Positions 8,526 through 18,022 of a stretch of DNA of 64,000 nucleotides are shown here, piece by piece. Below the pieces are notes generated by a model. That model worked only from the letters and a program-made list of their open reading frames with translations, was not told the DNA's origin and made no database searches. Numbering within the stretch: the first letter of the stretch is position 1; each line of letters starts with the position of its first letter. The DNA is from Mycobacterium sp. SMC-8 (lineage in GTDB: Bacteria > Actinomycetota > Actinomycetes > Mycobacteriales > Mycobacteriaceae): assembly GCF_025263565.1 (NCBI RefSeq), contig NZ_CP079865.1:2480001-2544000 (forward strand), in the 5' to 3' direction. A program made the position numbers and the translations under genes.

Positions 8526-10019
8526 GTGAGCACCCCGAAAGGAGGCTCCCGGTTGGGGACCCGGTTCGGGCCCTACGAGCTGCAGTCGATCATCGGGGTC
8601 GGGGGAATGGGCGAGGTGTACCGCGCCTACGACACCGCGCGTGAGCGCATGGTGGCGATCAAGCTGCTGCGCCCGGAGATGGCGGCCGACCGCAGCTTCC
8701 AGGAACGCTTCCGCCGGGAGTCTCGCGTCGCGGCCCGGCTGCAGGAACCGCACGTCATCCCGGTGCACGACTTCGGTGAGATCGACGGCGTCCTCTACAT
8801 CGACATGCGCCTGGTCGAGGGCGCCAGCCTCAAAGAGGTGCTGCGCGCCGAGGGGGCGCTGCCGCCGGCGCGGGCGGTGGCGATCCTGCGCCAGGTCGCC
8901 GCGGCGCTGGACGCCGCGCACGCCGACGGGCTGATCCACCGCGACATCAAGCCGGAGAACGTGTTGCTGACCCCGGACGACTTCGCCTATCTGGTCGACT
9001 TCGGCATCGCCCACGGCGGCGGGGAGGCGTCGGTGACGTCGACGGGCCTGGTGGTCGGGTCGAGCGCGTACATGGCGCCGGAGCGGTTCAGCGGGGAGCG
9101 CGGCGGTCCGGCGTCGGATGTGTACTCGCTGGCGTGCTTGCTGTACGAGTCGCTGACGGGCCGGGCGCCGTTCGAGGCCGCCGACGTCCGGCAGGTGTGG
9201 AGCGCGCACATGTTCGCGCCGCCGCCGCGGCCGAGCATTATGCGCCGCGGGGTCGGCCGCGCGTTCGACGACGTGATCGCCCGCGGCATGGCCAAGCAGC
9301 CGCGCGACCGCTACGCGACCGCCGGCGAGTTGGCGCGGGCCGCCGTCGCGGCCGCCGACGGCGCCCCGAGTGCGGAGTCGGCGGAGCCGAGTGGGGCGGC
9401 GAGTGCACCCCCGGTGGTGCGGGCGACGCCGCCGCCGTCGACGCGGCAGTTCTCGTCGGCCTACCCCACCTCGCCGCCACTGCCGCCGCCCGCACCACCG
9501 GGCAAGCGGTTCAGCCGTGGGCAGATCGCGCTGGTGATCGCGACCATCGTGTTGTTCACCGCCGCGCTGGTGCTGGCTGCGGTGCTGGTGTTCACCGGCG
9601 GCAACTCGGGGACCTCGACGCCGCGGATCGCCGCGCCGCCGTCCTCGCCGTCCTCGACGGACCCCACCACCACGACGACGCGCTCCGCCGTGGAGGGGGT
9701 GTCTGGCACGGATTCGCAAGGCTTCGTGGGCCATACGGCGCGCTGCGATTCGGAAAGCACGCCGGCGGCGCTGATCCGGACCTCGCTGTCGCTGGCGGTC
9801 ATCTGCGAGACCAGCGACGGTGACTTCTACTACCGCGGCGAGCGGTTGCGCGACGGCGCGAACCGCGAAATCCGTGGCGCACAACGCTCCGGTGACGGAT
9901 TCACGGTCACCGGGTCGGACGGGGCGCGCTATGACGTGCAGCCGGACCGGTTGACGATTTCAAGCGGCGGCAGCGTGGACTCAGCGGAGCCGGCCCTGGA
10001 GTACGGCGCAGCAGAGTGA
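8526..10019 (+). CDS. Receptor-like Ser/Thr protein kinase (PknE/PknH-type)
   Basis: A 497-residue Hanks-type kinase starting at GTG 8526, behind GGAAGG at 8513-8518; longer in-frame starts at 8478 and 8508 lack such a site. The kinase domain spans about residues 14-280: glycine loop GVGGMGEVY (24-32), Lys46, HRDIKPEN (138-145), DFG (158-160) and APE (about 184-186). A proline/serine-rich linker leads to one membrane helix (about 335-358) and an extracytoplasmic domain with two cysteines (around RCDSES and VICETSD) that may form a disulfide. The gene is convergent with ponA2. A link to cell-wall control is suggested only by position. Confidence 0.93.
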   Translation: MSTPKGGSRLGTRFGPYELQSIIGVGGMGEVYRAYDTARERMVAIKLLRPEMAADRSFQERFRRESRVAARLQEPHVIPVHDFGEIDGVLYIDMRLVEGASLKEVLRAEGALPPARAVAILRQVAAALDAAHADGLIHRDIKPENVLLTPDDFAYLVDFGIAHGGGEASVTSTGLVVGSSAYMAPERFSGERGGPASDVYSLACLLYESLTGRAPFEAADVRQVWSAHMFAPPPRPSIMRRGVGRAFDDVIARGMAKQPRDRYATAGELARAAVAAADGAPSAESAEPSGAASAPPVVRATPPPSTRQFSSAYPTSPPLPPPAPPGKRFSRGQIALVIATIVLFTAALVLAAVLVFTGGNSGTSTPRIAAPPSSPSSTDPTTTTTRSAVEGVSGTDSQGFVGHTARCDSESTPAALIRTSLSLAVICETSDGDFYYRGERLRDGANREIRGAQRSGDGFTVTGSDGARYDVQPDRLTISSGGSVDSAEPALEYGAAE

Positions 10020-10039
10020 CCTCACGCCAGGCCAACCTA

Positions 10040-10104
10040 GTGCCGAGATCGCATCTACCGCGCACTCTTCTCGAATCTTGCCGCGCCAGGCGCAATCTCG
10101 GCAC
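10040..10104. repeat. Inverted repeat between convergent kinase and ponA2 (GTGCCGAGATCGC...)
   Basis: Arms GTGCCGAGATCGC (10040-10052) and GCAATCTCGGCAC (10092-10104) pair with one mismatch over 13 bp across a 39-nt spacer. The unit lies in the 99-bp gap between two convergent genes, as expected of a bidirectional terminator. Its arms match those at 5255-5306 and 6962-7022. Confidence 0.6.
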
Positions 10105-10118
10105 CAGACCCGAGGGCC

Positions 10119-12599
10119 TCACGCCGGGGGTGGTGGCGGCGGTGGCGGCGGCAGAGGCGCGGGTGGCGGGGGCGCCGGCCAGGGCATCATGATCGGTGGC
10201 AGCCCTGGGATCTGGATCACGTTGGGCGGCGGGGGAGGAAGCAGTTCGCCAGGCGCCGGAGGCGGCGGCGCGCTCGGCGGCGGAGGCGGCCGATAGACCA
10301 CCGGCGGGATGCCGTTGCTGACCATGATCGTCACGATCGAGCCGGGGATCGTCTTGCCGCGCGGCGAGGTCCCCACCACCGCGCCCTTCGCGGAGTCGCT
10401 ATTGACCGCGGTCGGATCCGGCGCGACCTGAAAACCCGCTTCCTCCAACTTCTTCCGCGCGGCATCGAGCTTCATCCCGGTGACGCTGGGCACTTCGCTG
10501 CCCGGCCCGCCGTCGACGTAGCGGGGATCGGTGGGCGGCAGCGCGACCGGCCCGAAGTCGTTGGCGATGGGCTCCATCGCCTGGTACCACGTCAGGGCCG
10601 GTTCCGTACCGCCGTAGAGATCGCCGTCGCCGCACTTGCGCAGCGGGTACGAGCACAGGCCCGACGGCGAGGGGGAGTCGTCGAAGATGTAGTTCGCGGC
10701 GGCGTACCGGTTGGTGAAGCCGACGAACGCCGATGACCGATGCGATTCGGTGGTGCCGGTCTTGCCGGCCATCGGTAGATCCCATCCCACCGAACTCGCT
10801 GCCCCGGTGGCGGTCCCGCCGGTGTGGTCCTTGCCGAGCGCGTTGGCCATCGTGTTGGCGAGCCCCTCGGGGACCACCTGCTCGCAGGCCGGGGTCGCTA
10901 AGGCCACCTCTTTGCCGTAGCGGTCGAAGACCTTGTCGATCGGGCTGGGCGGGCACCACACGCCGCCCGACGCCAACGTCGCCGCGACGTTCGTCAACTC
11001 CAGCGCGTTGAGCTCGAACGGACCCAGGGTGAACGATCCGAGGTTCTGCCGCTTGATGAAGTCGGCGATGCTCTCGTTGCTGTCGGGATCGTAGACGCGG
11101 GCGGTGCCCGGTTCGGCGTAGGACCGCAGCCCGAGCCGGACGGCCATGTCCACCGCGCGGGGCACCCCGATCTGCGAAATCAGCTTGGCGAACGCGGTAT
11201 TGGGCGATTTCGCCAGTGCATCGGTGACGCTGAGCTGGCCCGAGTACCCGGAGACGTTCTTCACGCACCACGTCTTTCGCGGGCAGCCCGGATCGGTGGT
11301 GTCGCCAAGGCCGGTGGCGCGGAACGTCTGGGGCACGTCCAGCTGGGCGCTGATGCCCAGGCCCATTTCCAGCGCGGCCGCGGTGGTGAAGATCTTGAAC
11401 ACCGAGCCGGCGCCGTCACCGCCGAGCGAGAACGGCTGCGGCTGCACCGTCTCCCCGGCGCTGAGATCCAGTCCGTAGCTGCGGTTGTCGGCCATCGCCA
11501 CCACCCGGTGGGACTCTTTGCCCGGCAGGATCACGCTCATCACGCTGGCCACCCCAGGGGTGGTGGGTTCGGCGTACTTGTCGATGGCCGTCTTGACGCT
11601 GGCCTGGACCTTCGGGTCCAGCGTGGTGCGGATCAGGTAGCCGTTGCGGGCCACGTCCTCCATAGTCAGGCCGGCGCGCGCCAGGTAGCGCATCGCGTAC
11701 TCGCAGAAGAACCCGCGGTCGCCGGCGGCGATGCAGCCCTGTGGCAGCGGGGCGGGCCGGGGCAGCACCCCGAGCGGCCGGTTCTTCGCAGCGCGTAGTG
11801 CGTCGGCGTGCTCCGGCAGGTTCTCGATCATCGTGTCGAGCACGACGTTGCGCCGCGACAGCGCGCCGTCCGGGTTGGTGTAGGGATCGAGCAGGCTGGT
11901 GGACTGCACCATCCCGGCCAGCAGGGCGGCCTGCTCCCAGTTCAGGTCGGCGGCGTCGATGCCGAAGTAGGTACGCGCGGCGTCCTGCACGCCGAAGGCG
12001 CCGTTGCCGAACGACACCAGGTTCAGGTAGCGGGACAGCAGTTCGGTCTTGGGCAACAGTTTGTCCAAGGCAAGGGCGGCGCGTATCTCGCGCAGTTTGC
12101 GTGCCGGCGTAATCGCGACCGCGGCGCGCCGATCCGCGTCGGTTCGGGCCTTCACCAGCAGGTTGAAGTTCTTGACGTACTGCTGCTCCAGCGTCGACCC
12201 GCCCCGGGTGCTCTTGTCGCCGCGCAGGTAACCGGTGAGGCCGGTGAGCGTGCCCTGCCAGTCGACGCCGTTGTGCTCGGCGAACCGTTTGTCCTCGATC
12301 GAGATGATGGCCAGCTTCATCGTGCCGGCGATCCGATCGCTGGGCACCACCCAGCGGCGCTGCTCGTAGAGCCACGCGATGGGGTTTCCCGCAGCGTCCA
12401 CCATGGTGGACACGATCGGCGCCTCACCTTTGAACAGGTCCGCGGATTCCTCGGTGGCCGAGTCGGAGACGCGCATGATCGCGGTGCCGGCGCCCCCGAC
12501 GAACGGGAACATCATCGCGGCCAGCAGCAGGCCCGCGACCAGACAGCAGCCGGCCAACTTGGCGGCGGCGATTCTCTGTGCCCGACGGCGGTCGTGCAT
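10119..12599 (-). CDS. ponA2: Bifunctional penicillin-binding protein PonA2-type (class A PBP)
   Basis: An 826-residue class A PBP that polymerises and cross-links peptidoglycan. It has an N-terminal membrane anchor (about residues 11-35); a GT51 glycosyltransferase domain with the catalytic Glu in IEDKRFAEHNGVD (residues 101-113) and GSTLEQQYVKN; a transpeptidase domain with the SVFK active site, SPN motif and KTGTTES box; one PASTA domain (about 710-770, VPSVTGMKLDAARKKLEEAGF); and a proline-rich tail of about 50 residues. PASTA plus a Pro-rich tail is typical of mycobacterial PonA2. The ATG at 12599 is the only start near the anchor. Confidence 0.95.
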   Translation of the reverse strand: MHDRRRAQRIAAAKLAGCCLVAGLLLAAMMFPFVGGAGTAIMRVSDSATEESADLFKGEAPIVSTMVDAAGNPIAWLYEQRRWVVPSDRIAGTMKLAIISIEDKRFAEHNGVDWQGTLTGLTGYLRGDKSTRGGSTLEQQYVKNFNLLVKARTDADRRAAVAITPARKLREIRAALALDKLLPKTELLSRYLNLVSFGNGAFGVQDAARTYFGIDAADLNWEQAALLAGMVQSTSLLDPYTNPDGALSRRNVVLDTMIENLPEHADALRAAKNRPLGVLPRPAPLPQGCIAAGDRGFFCEYAMRYLARAGLTMEDVARNGYLIRTTLDPKVQASVKTAIDKYAEPTTPGVASVMSVILPGKESHRVVAMADNRSYGLDLSAGETVQPQPFSLGGDGAGSVFKIFTTAAALEMGLGISAQLDVPQTFRATGLGDTTDPGCPRKTWCVKNVSGYSGQLSVTDALAKSPNTAFAKLISQIGVPRAVDMAVRLGLRSYAEPGTARVYDPDSNESIADFIKRQNLGSFTLGPFELNALELTNVAATLASGGVWCPPSPIDKVFDRYGKEVALATPACEQVVPEGLANTMANALGKDHTGGTATGAASSVGWDLPMAGKTGTTESHRSSAFVGFTNRYAAANYIFDDSPSPSGLCSYPLRKCGDGDLYGGTEPALTWYQAMEPIANDFGPVALPPTDPRYVDGGPGSEVPSVTGMKLDAARKKLEEAGFQVAPDPTAVNSDSAKGAVVGTSPRGKTIPGSIVTIMVSNGIPPVVYRPPPPPSAPPPPAPGELLPPPPPNVIQIPGLPPIMMPWPAPPPPAPLPPPPPPPPPA

Positions 12600-12919
12600 G
12601 GCGCCAGCCTATGGCCGAGGCAGGTGTACGGTGACCGCTTTCGGTGGTCTCCGCGACAAGCCGTCGTCGGAAAGGCTGCCCGGGCCGGTGACGCCGCCGG
12701 TGAGCAGCACGGCTGTGGAGCGGCTGTGAAATCTGTTCCGGTCAAAGCGTTCTTGATCGGCGAGAGTGTTTCCGCGGAGCGGTGGGCGTGCCAGAATCGA
12801 GGAATGGACTCGGGCCCGCTGGGCCGGAGATCGGTCGGATTGCCCCCGGACCTCGACGCGTGGACGGCGAGGTCCGCCGTTCCGTGCGCCGTCGCCGCGT
12901 CGGGCGGGATGGAGACGCC
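12600..12919. other. Intergenic gap between ponA2 and the SPFH gene
   Basis: A 320-bp divergent gap. Several short frames cross it, but none has a recognisable domain or good codon pattern, and no RNA gene or clear promoter box was recognised. It presumably carries both promoters. Confidence 0.5.
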
Positions 12920-13774
12920 ATGATCACCATGGCCGCGGTGGCCGGTGCGGTCACCCTGATACTGCTCTGGCTCGTCGGGGCCAACGTGCGCGTGATCCAG
13001 CAGTTCGAGCGGGGCGTGGTGTACCGGTTCGGGCAGGTGCAGCCCCGGGTGCGCGCTCCCGGGCTGACCGTGCTGGTGCCGGTCGCCGACCGGCTGCAGA
13101 AGGTGAACGTCCAGATCATCACGATGCCGGTGCCCGCCCAGGACGGCATCACCCGCGACAACGTGACCGTGCGGGTGGACGCCGTCATCTACTTCCAGGT
13201 GGCCGACCCGGTGCGCGCGGCGGTCGATGTGCAGGACTACAGGTCGGCTGTCGGGCAGGTCGCGCAGACGTCGCTGCGGTCGATCATCGGCAAGAGCAAC
13301 CTCGATGACCTGCTGTCCAACCGGGAGCACCTCAACCAGGGCCTGGAGCTGATGATCGACAGCCCCGCACTGGGCTGGGGCATTCACATCGACCGTGTCG
13401 AGATCAAGGACGTGGTGCTGCCCGACTCCATGAAGCGCTCGATCGCCCGCCAGGCCGAGGCCGAGCGGGAGCGACGGGCCCGGATCATCACCGCCGACGG
13501 CGAGCTGCAGGCCTCGCAGAAGCTGGCGGCGGCGGCCGAGGTGATGTCGGCGCAGCCCGCGGCTCTGCAACTGCGGCTGCTGCAGACCGTCGTCGAGGTG
13601 GCGGCGGAGAAGAACTCCACGCTGGTGTTGCCGTTCCCGGTCGAACTGCTGCGTTTCCTCGAGCGTTCGACACCACAGGGCGCCGGGGCCGACGAGGAGG
13701 CATCGCCGGCGATCACCGCGAAAATCGCCGAAGGCATCGGCCTGTTGAGGCTCGGCGAACCCGCGAACGGGTAG
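12920..13774 (+). CDS. SPFH-domain protein (stomatin/slipin family)
   Basis: A 284-residue protein with an N-terminal hairpin or single membrane helix (about residues 4-22), then the SPFH/Band 7 domain: VIQQFERGVVYRFG, PGLTVLVPVADRLQKV and NVTVRVDAVIYFQV. An oligomerising helical region (AEAERERRARII) and the slipin-type ending RLLQTVVEVAAEKNSTLVLPFP follow. Such proteins scaffold membrane microdomains. The ATG at 12920 has GGAG at 12910-12913; the longer frame from 12782 has no ribosome-binding site and a low-complexity Arg-rich leader. No NfeD-type partner gene is adjacent. Confidence 0.92.
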   Translation: MITMAAVAGAVTLILLWLVGANVRVIQQFERGVVYRFGQVQPRVRAPGLTVLVPVADRLQKVNVQIITMPVPAQDGITRDNVTVRVDAVIYFQVADPVRAAVDVQDYRSAVGQVAQTSLRSIIGKSNLDDLLSNREHLNQGLELMIDSPALGWGIHIDRVEIKDVVLPDSMKRSIARQAEAERERRARIITADGELQASQKLAAAAEVMSAQPAALQLRLLQTVVEVAAEKNSTLVLPFPVELLRFLERSTPQGAGADEEASPAITAKIAEGIGLLRLGEPANG

Positions 13775-13847
13775 CGTGCTCTGAGGTCGCGAGCGTGGCG
13801 TCGACGGACCCGGGGTTGCGCGCGTGCCGCTGACGAGGGGGACGAGC

Positions 13848-15191
13848 ATGACCACACGGACTGATACGCCGCTGCCGAAGTCGAGTGCCGCCGAGACCCG
13901 GCGGGCGATCTGGAACACCATTCGCGGGTCGTCGGGCAACCTCGTCGAGTGGTACGACGTCTACGTCTACACCGTGTTCGCAACGTATTTCGAGGGACAG
14001 TTCTTCGCCGAGTCCGAGAAGAACTCGACGGTGTACGTGTACGCGATCTTTGCGATCACGTTCGTGATGCGCCCGATCGGGTCGTGGTTCTTCGGCCGGT
14101 TCGCCGACCGCCGCGGCCGGCGCGCGGCGCTGACGGTCAGTGTGTCGCTGATGGCGTTGTGCTCGGCGGTGATCGCGCTGGTGCCGTCGCAGGCCTCGAT
14201 CGGGATCGCGGCGCCGATCATCCTGGTGCTGGCGCGGCTGGTGCAGGGTTTCGCGACGGGCGGGGAGTACGGCACGTCGGCGACGTACATGTCCGAGGCG
14301 GCGACGCGGGAGCGGCGCGGGTTCTTCTCGTCGTTCCAGTACGTGACGCTGGTCGGCGGGCACGTGCTGGCGCAGTTCACGCTGCTGATCCTGCAGTCGT
14401 TCCTCGATCAGGAGCAGATGCGCGAATTCGGTTGGCGCATCGCATTTGGCATCGGTGGCGTGGCCGCGGTCGTGGTGTTCTGGCTGCGGCGCACGATGGA
14501 CGAGTCGCTGTCCGAGGACGTGATCGAGGCGGCCCGCTCCGGCAAGGATCAGGGCGCCGGTTCGATGCGGGAACTGCTGACCAGCTACTGGCGTCCGTTC
14601 CTGCTGTGCTTCCTGATCACGATGGGCGGCACGGTCGCGTTCTACACCTACAGCGTGAACGCGCCCGCGATCGTCAAGACCACCTACGACGGCGCGATGA
14701 CCGCGACGTGGATCAACCTGATCGGGCTGATCTTCCTGATGCTGCTGCAGCCGGTCGGTGGGATGATCAGCGACAAGGTCGGACGCAAGCCGATGCTGGT
14801 GTTCTTCGGCGTGGGTGGGCTGGTGTGGACCTATGTGCTGATCACCTATCTGCCCGAAACCCACTCGCCGCTGCTGTCTTTCGCGCTGATGGCGGTGGGC
14901 TATGTGATTCTGACCGGGTACACGTCGATCAACGCGCTGGTGAAATCCGAGCTGTTCCCGGCGCACGTGCGGGCGCTCGGGGTGGGCGTCGGGTATGCGC
15001 TGGCGAACTCGATCTTCGGCGGCACCGCGCCGCTGATCTACCAGGCGCTCAAGGAACGGGATCAGGTGCCGCTGTTCATCGGCTACGTGACGGTGTGCAT
15101 CGCGGTGTCGCTGGTCGTCTACGTCTTCTTCCTGAAGAACAAGGCCGAGACGCATCTGGACCGTGAGCGGGGCTCGGCGTTCGGGGTGTAA
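13848..15191 (+). CDS. MFS transporter, MHS family (alpha-ketoglutarate permease-like)
   Basis: A 447-residue, 12-helix secondary transporter. The MHS subfamily signatures are clear: NLVEWYDVYVYTVFATYF in helix 1, RPIGSWFFGRFADRRGRR as the MFS loop 2-3 motif, GFATGGEYGTSATYMSE in helix 4-5 and SDKVGRKPML in loop 8-9. MHS proteins import dicarboxylates or related organic acids with protons; KgtP is the closest named type, but the substrate cannot be read from sequence. The ATG at 13848 follows GAGGGGGACGAG, better than the in-frame GTG at 13824. Confidence 0.9.
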   Translation: MTTRTDTPLPKSSAAETRRAIWNTIRGSSGNLVEWYDVYVYTVFATYFEGQFFAESEKNSTVYVYAIFAITFVMRPIGSWFFGRFADRRGRRAALTVSVSLMALCSAVIALVPSQASIGIAAPIILVLARLVQGFATGGEYGTSATYMSEAATRERRGFFSSFQYVTLVGGHVLAQFTLLILQSFLDQEQMREFGWRIAFGIGGVAAVVVFWLRRTMDESLSEDVIEAARSGKDQGAGSMRELLTSYWRPFLLCFLITMGGTVAFYTYSVNAPAIVKTTYDGAMTATWINLIGLIFLMLLQPVGGMISDKVGRKPMLVFFGVGGLVWTYVLITYLPETHSPLLSFALMAVGYVILTGYTSINALVKSELFPAHVRALGVGVGYALANSIFGGTAPLIYQALKERDQVPLFIGYVTVCIAVSLVVYVFFLKNKAETHLDRERGSAFGV

Positions 15192-15282
15192 CCCCGGGCT
15201 GTGCCGCTTCGTCCGCACCGTTTCGGCCTGCGGAACGCCGGGTAGCCGAGTCCGGTGTTCGGCAGGACCTGGTGACCAGGGC

Positions 15283-16092
15283 ATGAGTTTCAAGGGCGCG
15301 GTCAACCGGGCCACCGAGAGTCACACCGTGGAATGGATCGCGCGGGCGGGTTATCCCGTCAGCGGGCTGCTGCATCTGCTCATCGCCTACATCATCGTGC
15401 GGATGGCGTTCGGCTTCACCGGTGACGCCGACCAGACCGGGGCGCTGGCGACGCTGGCCGAGCAACGGGGCGGGGTGATGTCGCTGTGGGTGGTCGCGGT
15501 GGGGCTGGTGGCGCTGGCGATGTGGCGGCTGGCCGAGACGGTGTTGGGTCTGCATCCGGGTGAGCACCGCCACGCCCATCTGCGGGAGTCGCCACTGATC
15601 AACCGGCTCAAGGCTTTTGGCCTGGCGGTGGTGTATCTGGCACTGGCGTTCGCGGCTGTCCAGTTCGCGCTGGGGGTCGGCCGGCAGGGCAGTGAACGGG
15701 CCGAGGGGCTGAGCGCGCGGTTGATGCAGTCCGCCAGCGGCAAGACTGCCCTGGTGGCAGTCGGCTTGGCGGTCGCCGCAGCAGGCGGCTACTTCGTGTA
15801 CAAGGGCGCGTCGCGGAAATTCCTCGGCGATCTGACGGTGCCGGGTGGACGGCTGATCACGGTGCTGGGGGTGTGCGGGCATGTCGGTGAGGGTGTGGTG
15901 TTGTTCGCTGCCGGGTTGTCGGTGATCGGTGCGGCTTTCCTGCAGGACCCGACGCGGGCGACAGGGTTGGATGCGGCAGTGGAGGCGCTCGGCCGCGCGC
16001 ACTTCGGCCATGAGATCCTGCTGGTTGCCGCAACAGGATTCGCGGCCTACGGCCTGTACAGCATCGCGTTGACGCGGTACTCGCGGATGTGA
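15283..16092 (+). CDS. DUF1206-family membrane protein
   Basis: A 269-residue integral membrane protein with six predicted helices arranged as three similar pairs, each beginning with a G-Y/F-x-x-x-G-x-x-x-x-x-I pattern (ARAGYPVSGLLHLLIAY, KAFGLAVVYLALAF, GVCGHVGEGVVLFAAG). This threefold repeat is characteristic of DUF1206, whose function is unknown. The start at ATG 15283 is set by the family N-terminus; an upstream extension to 15163 overlaps the transporter gene and is not hydrophobic. Confidence 0.85.
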   Translation: MSFKGAVNRATESHTVEWIARAGYPVSGLLHLLIAYIIVRMAFGFTGDADQTGALATLAEQRGGVMSLWVVAVGLVALAMWRLAETVLGLHPGEHRHAHLRESPLINRLKAFGLAVVYLALAFAAVQFALGVGRQGSERAEGLSARLMQSASGKTALVAVGLAVAAAGGYFVYKGASRKFLGDLTVPGGRLITVLGVCGHVGEGVVLFAAGLSVIGAAFLQDPTRATGLDAAVEALGRAHFGHEILLVAATGFAAYGLYSIALTRYSRM

Positions 16093-16130
16093 GCCGTCAG
16101 TTTTCAGTGCTGCACGCGAGATTGCTGTCA

Positions 16131-16149
16131 GGGCTGTGGGCACCAGCCC
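16131..16149. terminator. Short hairpin after the DUF1206 gene
   Basis: GGGCTG (16131-16136) and CAGCCC (16144-16149) form a 6-bp stem with a 7-nt loop, about 40 bp after the DUF1206 stop. No U-tract follows, so termination is only suggested. Confidence 0.3.
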
Positions 16150-16261
16150 CGCCAACCTGGTGACTTCCGTCCCTATCCGGAACTCCAACCCGGTGCTGCG
16201 ATCGAACTGACGGCCTTGTTCGGATCGGCCGACAGCGCCGCCAGTCGGATGGAGGTCCGCA

Positions 16262-16729
16262 ATGAACACCTCACAGCAGGTCCACGACCGGACGCGGATG
16301 TTCGCTCGCGTGCTCGGACCCTTCTTGGTGATCGTCGACCTCGCGGCGGTGCTGCGGGCGTCGGACATGCAGACGCTGCTGTCGGACTTCTCGGCGAACT
16401 CGGCGTGGCTGTGGATGGCGGGGGCGTTCATCCTCGTCGCCGGGCTTGTCGTCGTCGCACTGCACCAGCACTGGCATGGTCCCGCGGCGATCGTCGTCTC
16501 GGCGCTGGGCTGGCTGATCGTCGTGCGCGCGCTGTTCCTGCTCTTTTTCCCGGATACGTTTATGTCGTTGGCCGACACCATGATCGGCAAGACAGCGTGG
16601 TGGATCGCGGCGTGCGGCGTGGCCGCGCTGGTCGGTCTCTACCTGACGTATGTCGGCTGGGCGCCGGAGCACCATCCACCGGCCACGCACACGACGGACG
16701 CGAGCCGGGACGTGACCCCGGCCGCCTAG
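16262..16729 (+). CDS. Four-helix membrane protein, unknown function
   Basis: A 155-residue protein with four hydrophobic segments (about residues 17-33, 48-66, 75-96 and 112-130) and a polar His/Thr-rich C-terminal tail. It resembles small uncharacterised bacterial membrane proteins, but no family motif was recognised. The ATG at 16262 is preceded by GGAGGT (16252-16257), a good ribosome-binding site. It stands alone between DUF1206 and the serine hydrolase, all on the same strand. Confidence 0.75.
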   Translation: MNTSQQVHDRTRMFARVLGPFLVIVDLAAVLRASDMQTLLSDFSANSAWLWMAGAFILVAGLVVVALHQHWHGPAAIVVSALGWLIVVRALFLLFFPDTFMSLADTMIGKTAWWIAACGVAALVGLYLTYVGWAPEHHPPATHTTDASRDVTPAA

Positions 16730-16844
16730 GGACTGTTCGCGCCACCTCGTGCCTCGACGCATGTGTCGCTGAACCACGTCGCGGCACGCCTGTCGGTCCA
16801 TGCGACGATGGCCCCGGTATCCCGTGAATGCAAAGGAGCTTCAG

Positions 16845-17990
16845 ATGGGGTTTGAACGAATCGACGATCTCCTGAACGCCGTGACCGCCGATGGGTCGCT
16901 GCACGGCGTAGCCGCCACAGTGGTCGGCCGCGACGGCGTCCTCTACGAGGGTGCGGCCGGAGATACGAAGCCCGACACCATGTTCCGGAACGCGTCGATG
17001 ACCAAGGCCGTCGCAACCACCGCGGCGCTGCAGCTCGTCGAGCAGGGGCGCGTAGATCTGGACGTGGCCGTCGCGTCGATCGTGCCCGAGTTCGGGGAGT
17101 TGCAGGTGCTCGACGGCTTCGAGGGTGGTGAGCCGGTCCTGCGCGAGCCCAGCGCGCAGGCAACCGTGCGGCAGCTGATGAACCACACCGCCGGCTGCGG
17201 CTACCACTTCCTCAACGAGAAGCTGTTCGCCTACTGCGCCGGGCAGAACTTCCCCAACCCCCTGGAGGGCGTCAAGAAGAGTATCAGCGCGCCGCTGGTG
17301 CACGATCCCGGCACAGTATGGGAGTACGGCGTCAGCACCGACTGGCTCGGCATGGTCGTCGAGGCGGTGAGCGGCCAGACGCTGGCCGACTACCTCGCCG
17401 AGCACGTCTACGGCCCGCTAAGGATGACGGACTCCACGTTCGCGCCGAGCGACGAGCAGCGAGAACGATTGCTGCCCATCCGCTTTCGCGCGCCCGACGG
17501 CAGCTTGGTGCCCACCGACCTGGACCTGCCCGCCACACCGGAGTGGGACGCCGCCGGTCACGGGTCCTACGGGACGGTGGCCGATTACGGGCGTTTCGTG
17601 CGCGCCTGGCTCAACGGCGGCGAGCTCGACGGCAAGCGCATCCTCAACGAGGAGACGGTGGAGCTCGCGTTGCGGGACCACCTCGACGGGGCGCCGCTGC
17701 CGAAGAAGCTGGAGCCGGCCATCCCCGAGCTGACCAACCCGGTCGAGCTACTCGACGTGCCGCAGGGGTGGGGCCTGGGGTTCCACCTGTATCTGGTCGA
17801 CCTGCCCGGCATGCGCAGCGCGGGCTCGGCCGACTGGTCGGGGCTGTTCAACAGCTTCTTCTGGATCGACCGCCGGGCGGGCATCGGCGCCGTGATCGCG
17901 ACCCAGGTCCTGCCGTTCTTCGACGGCAAGATGGTCGAGACGATCCTGGGCTTCGAGGCTGCGGTCTACGCGGAACTCGGCGCCGCCTGA
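16845..17990 (+). CDS. Beta-lactamase-fold serine hydrolase (class C/EstB-like)
   Basis: A 381-residue serine hydrolase of the penicillin-binding-protein-like superfamily. The nucleophile motif S-M-T-K is at residues 51-54 in FRNASMTKAVAT. A Tyr-containing second motif, EYGVSTDWLG, replaces the classical YxN, and GLGFHLYLVD with SADWSGLFNSFFWID forms the C-terminal part. This pattern fits esterases or peptidases of the EstB type rather than true beta-lactamases. The ATG at 16845 follows AAGGAG at 16833-16838. No signal peptide, so it is probably cytoplasmic. Confidence 0.88.
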   Translation: MGFERIDDLLNAVTADGSLHGVAATVVGRDGVLYEGAAGDTKPDTMFRNASMTKAVATTAALQLVEQGRVDLDVAVASIVPEFGELQVLDGFEGGEPVLREPSAQATVRQLMNHTAGCGYHFLNEKLFAYCAGQNFPNPLEGVKKSISAPLVHDPGTVWEYGVSTDWLGMVVEAVSGQTLADYLAEHVYGPLRMTDSTFAPSDEQRERLLPIRFRAPDGSLVPTDLDLPATPEWDAAGHGSYGTVADYGRFVRAWLNGGELDGKRILNEETVELALRDHLDGAPLPKKLEPAIPELTNPVELLDVPQGWGLGFHLYLVDLPGMRSAGSADWSGLFNSFFWIDRRAGIGAVIATQVLPFFDGKMVETILGFEAAVYAELGAA

Positions 17991-18022
17991 GTCCGTACCG
18001 CTCCGAGCCCGGGCCGGCGTTG

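Noticed and set aside
7124..9884. Two long minus-strand frames opposite WS/DGAT and the kinase
   Set aside because: Both are shadows of well-supported plus-strand genes with clear motifs.
10078..10296. A glycine-rich plus-strand frame resembling a PE_PGRS fragment
   Set aside because: It is the antisense of the poly-proline tail of ponA2, so the Gly runs are an artefact.
16845..17990. Serine hydrolase as a true class C beta-lactamase
   Set aside because: The SxxK motif is present but the YxN and KTG boxes are not in classical form and there is no signal peptide, so an esterase or peptidase is more likely.
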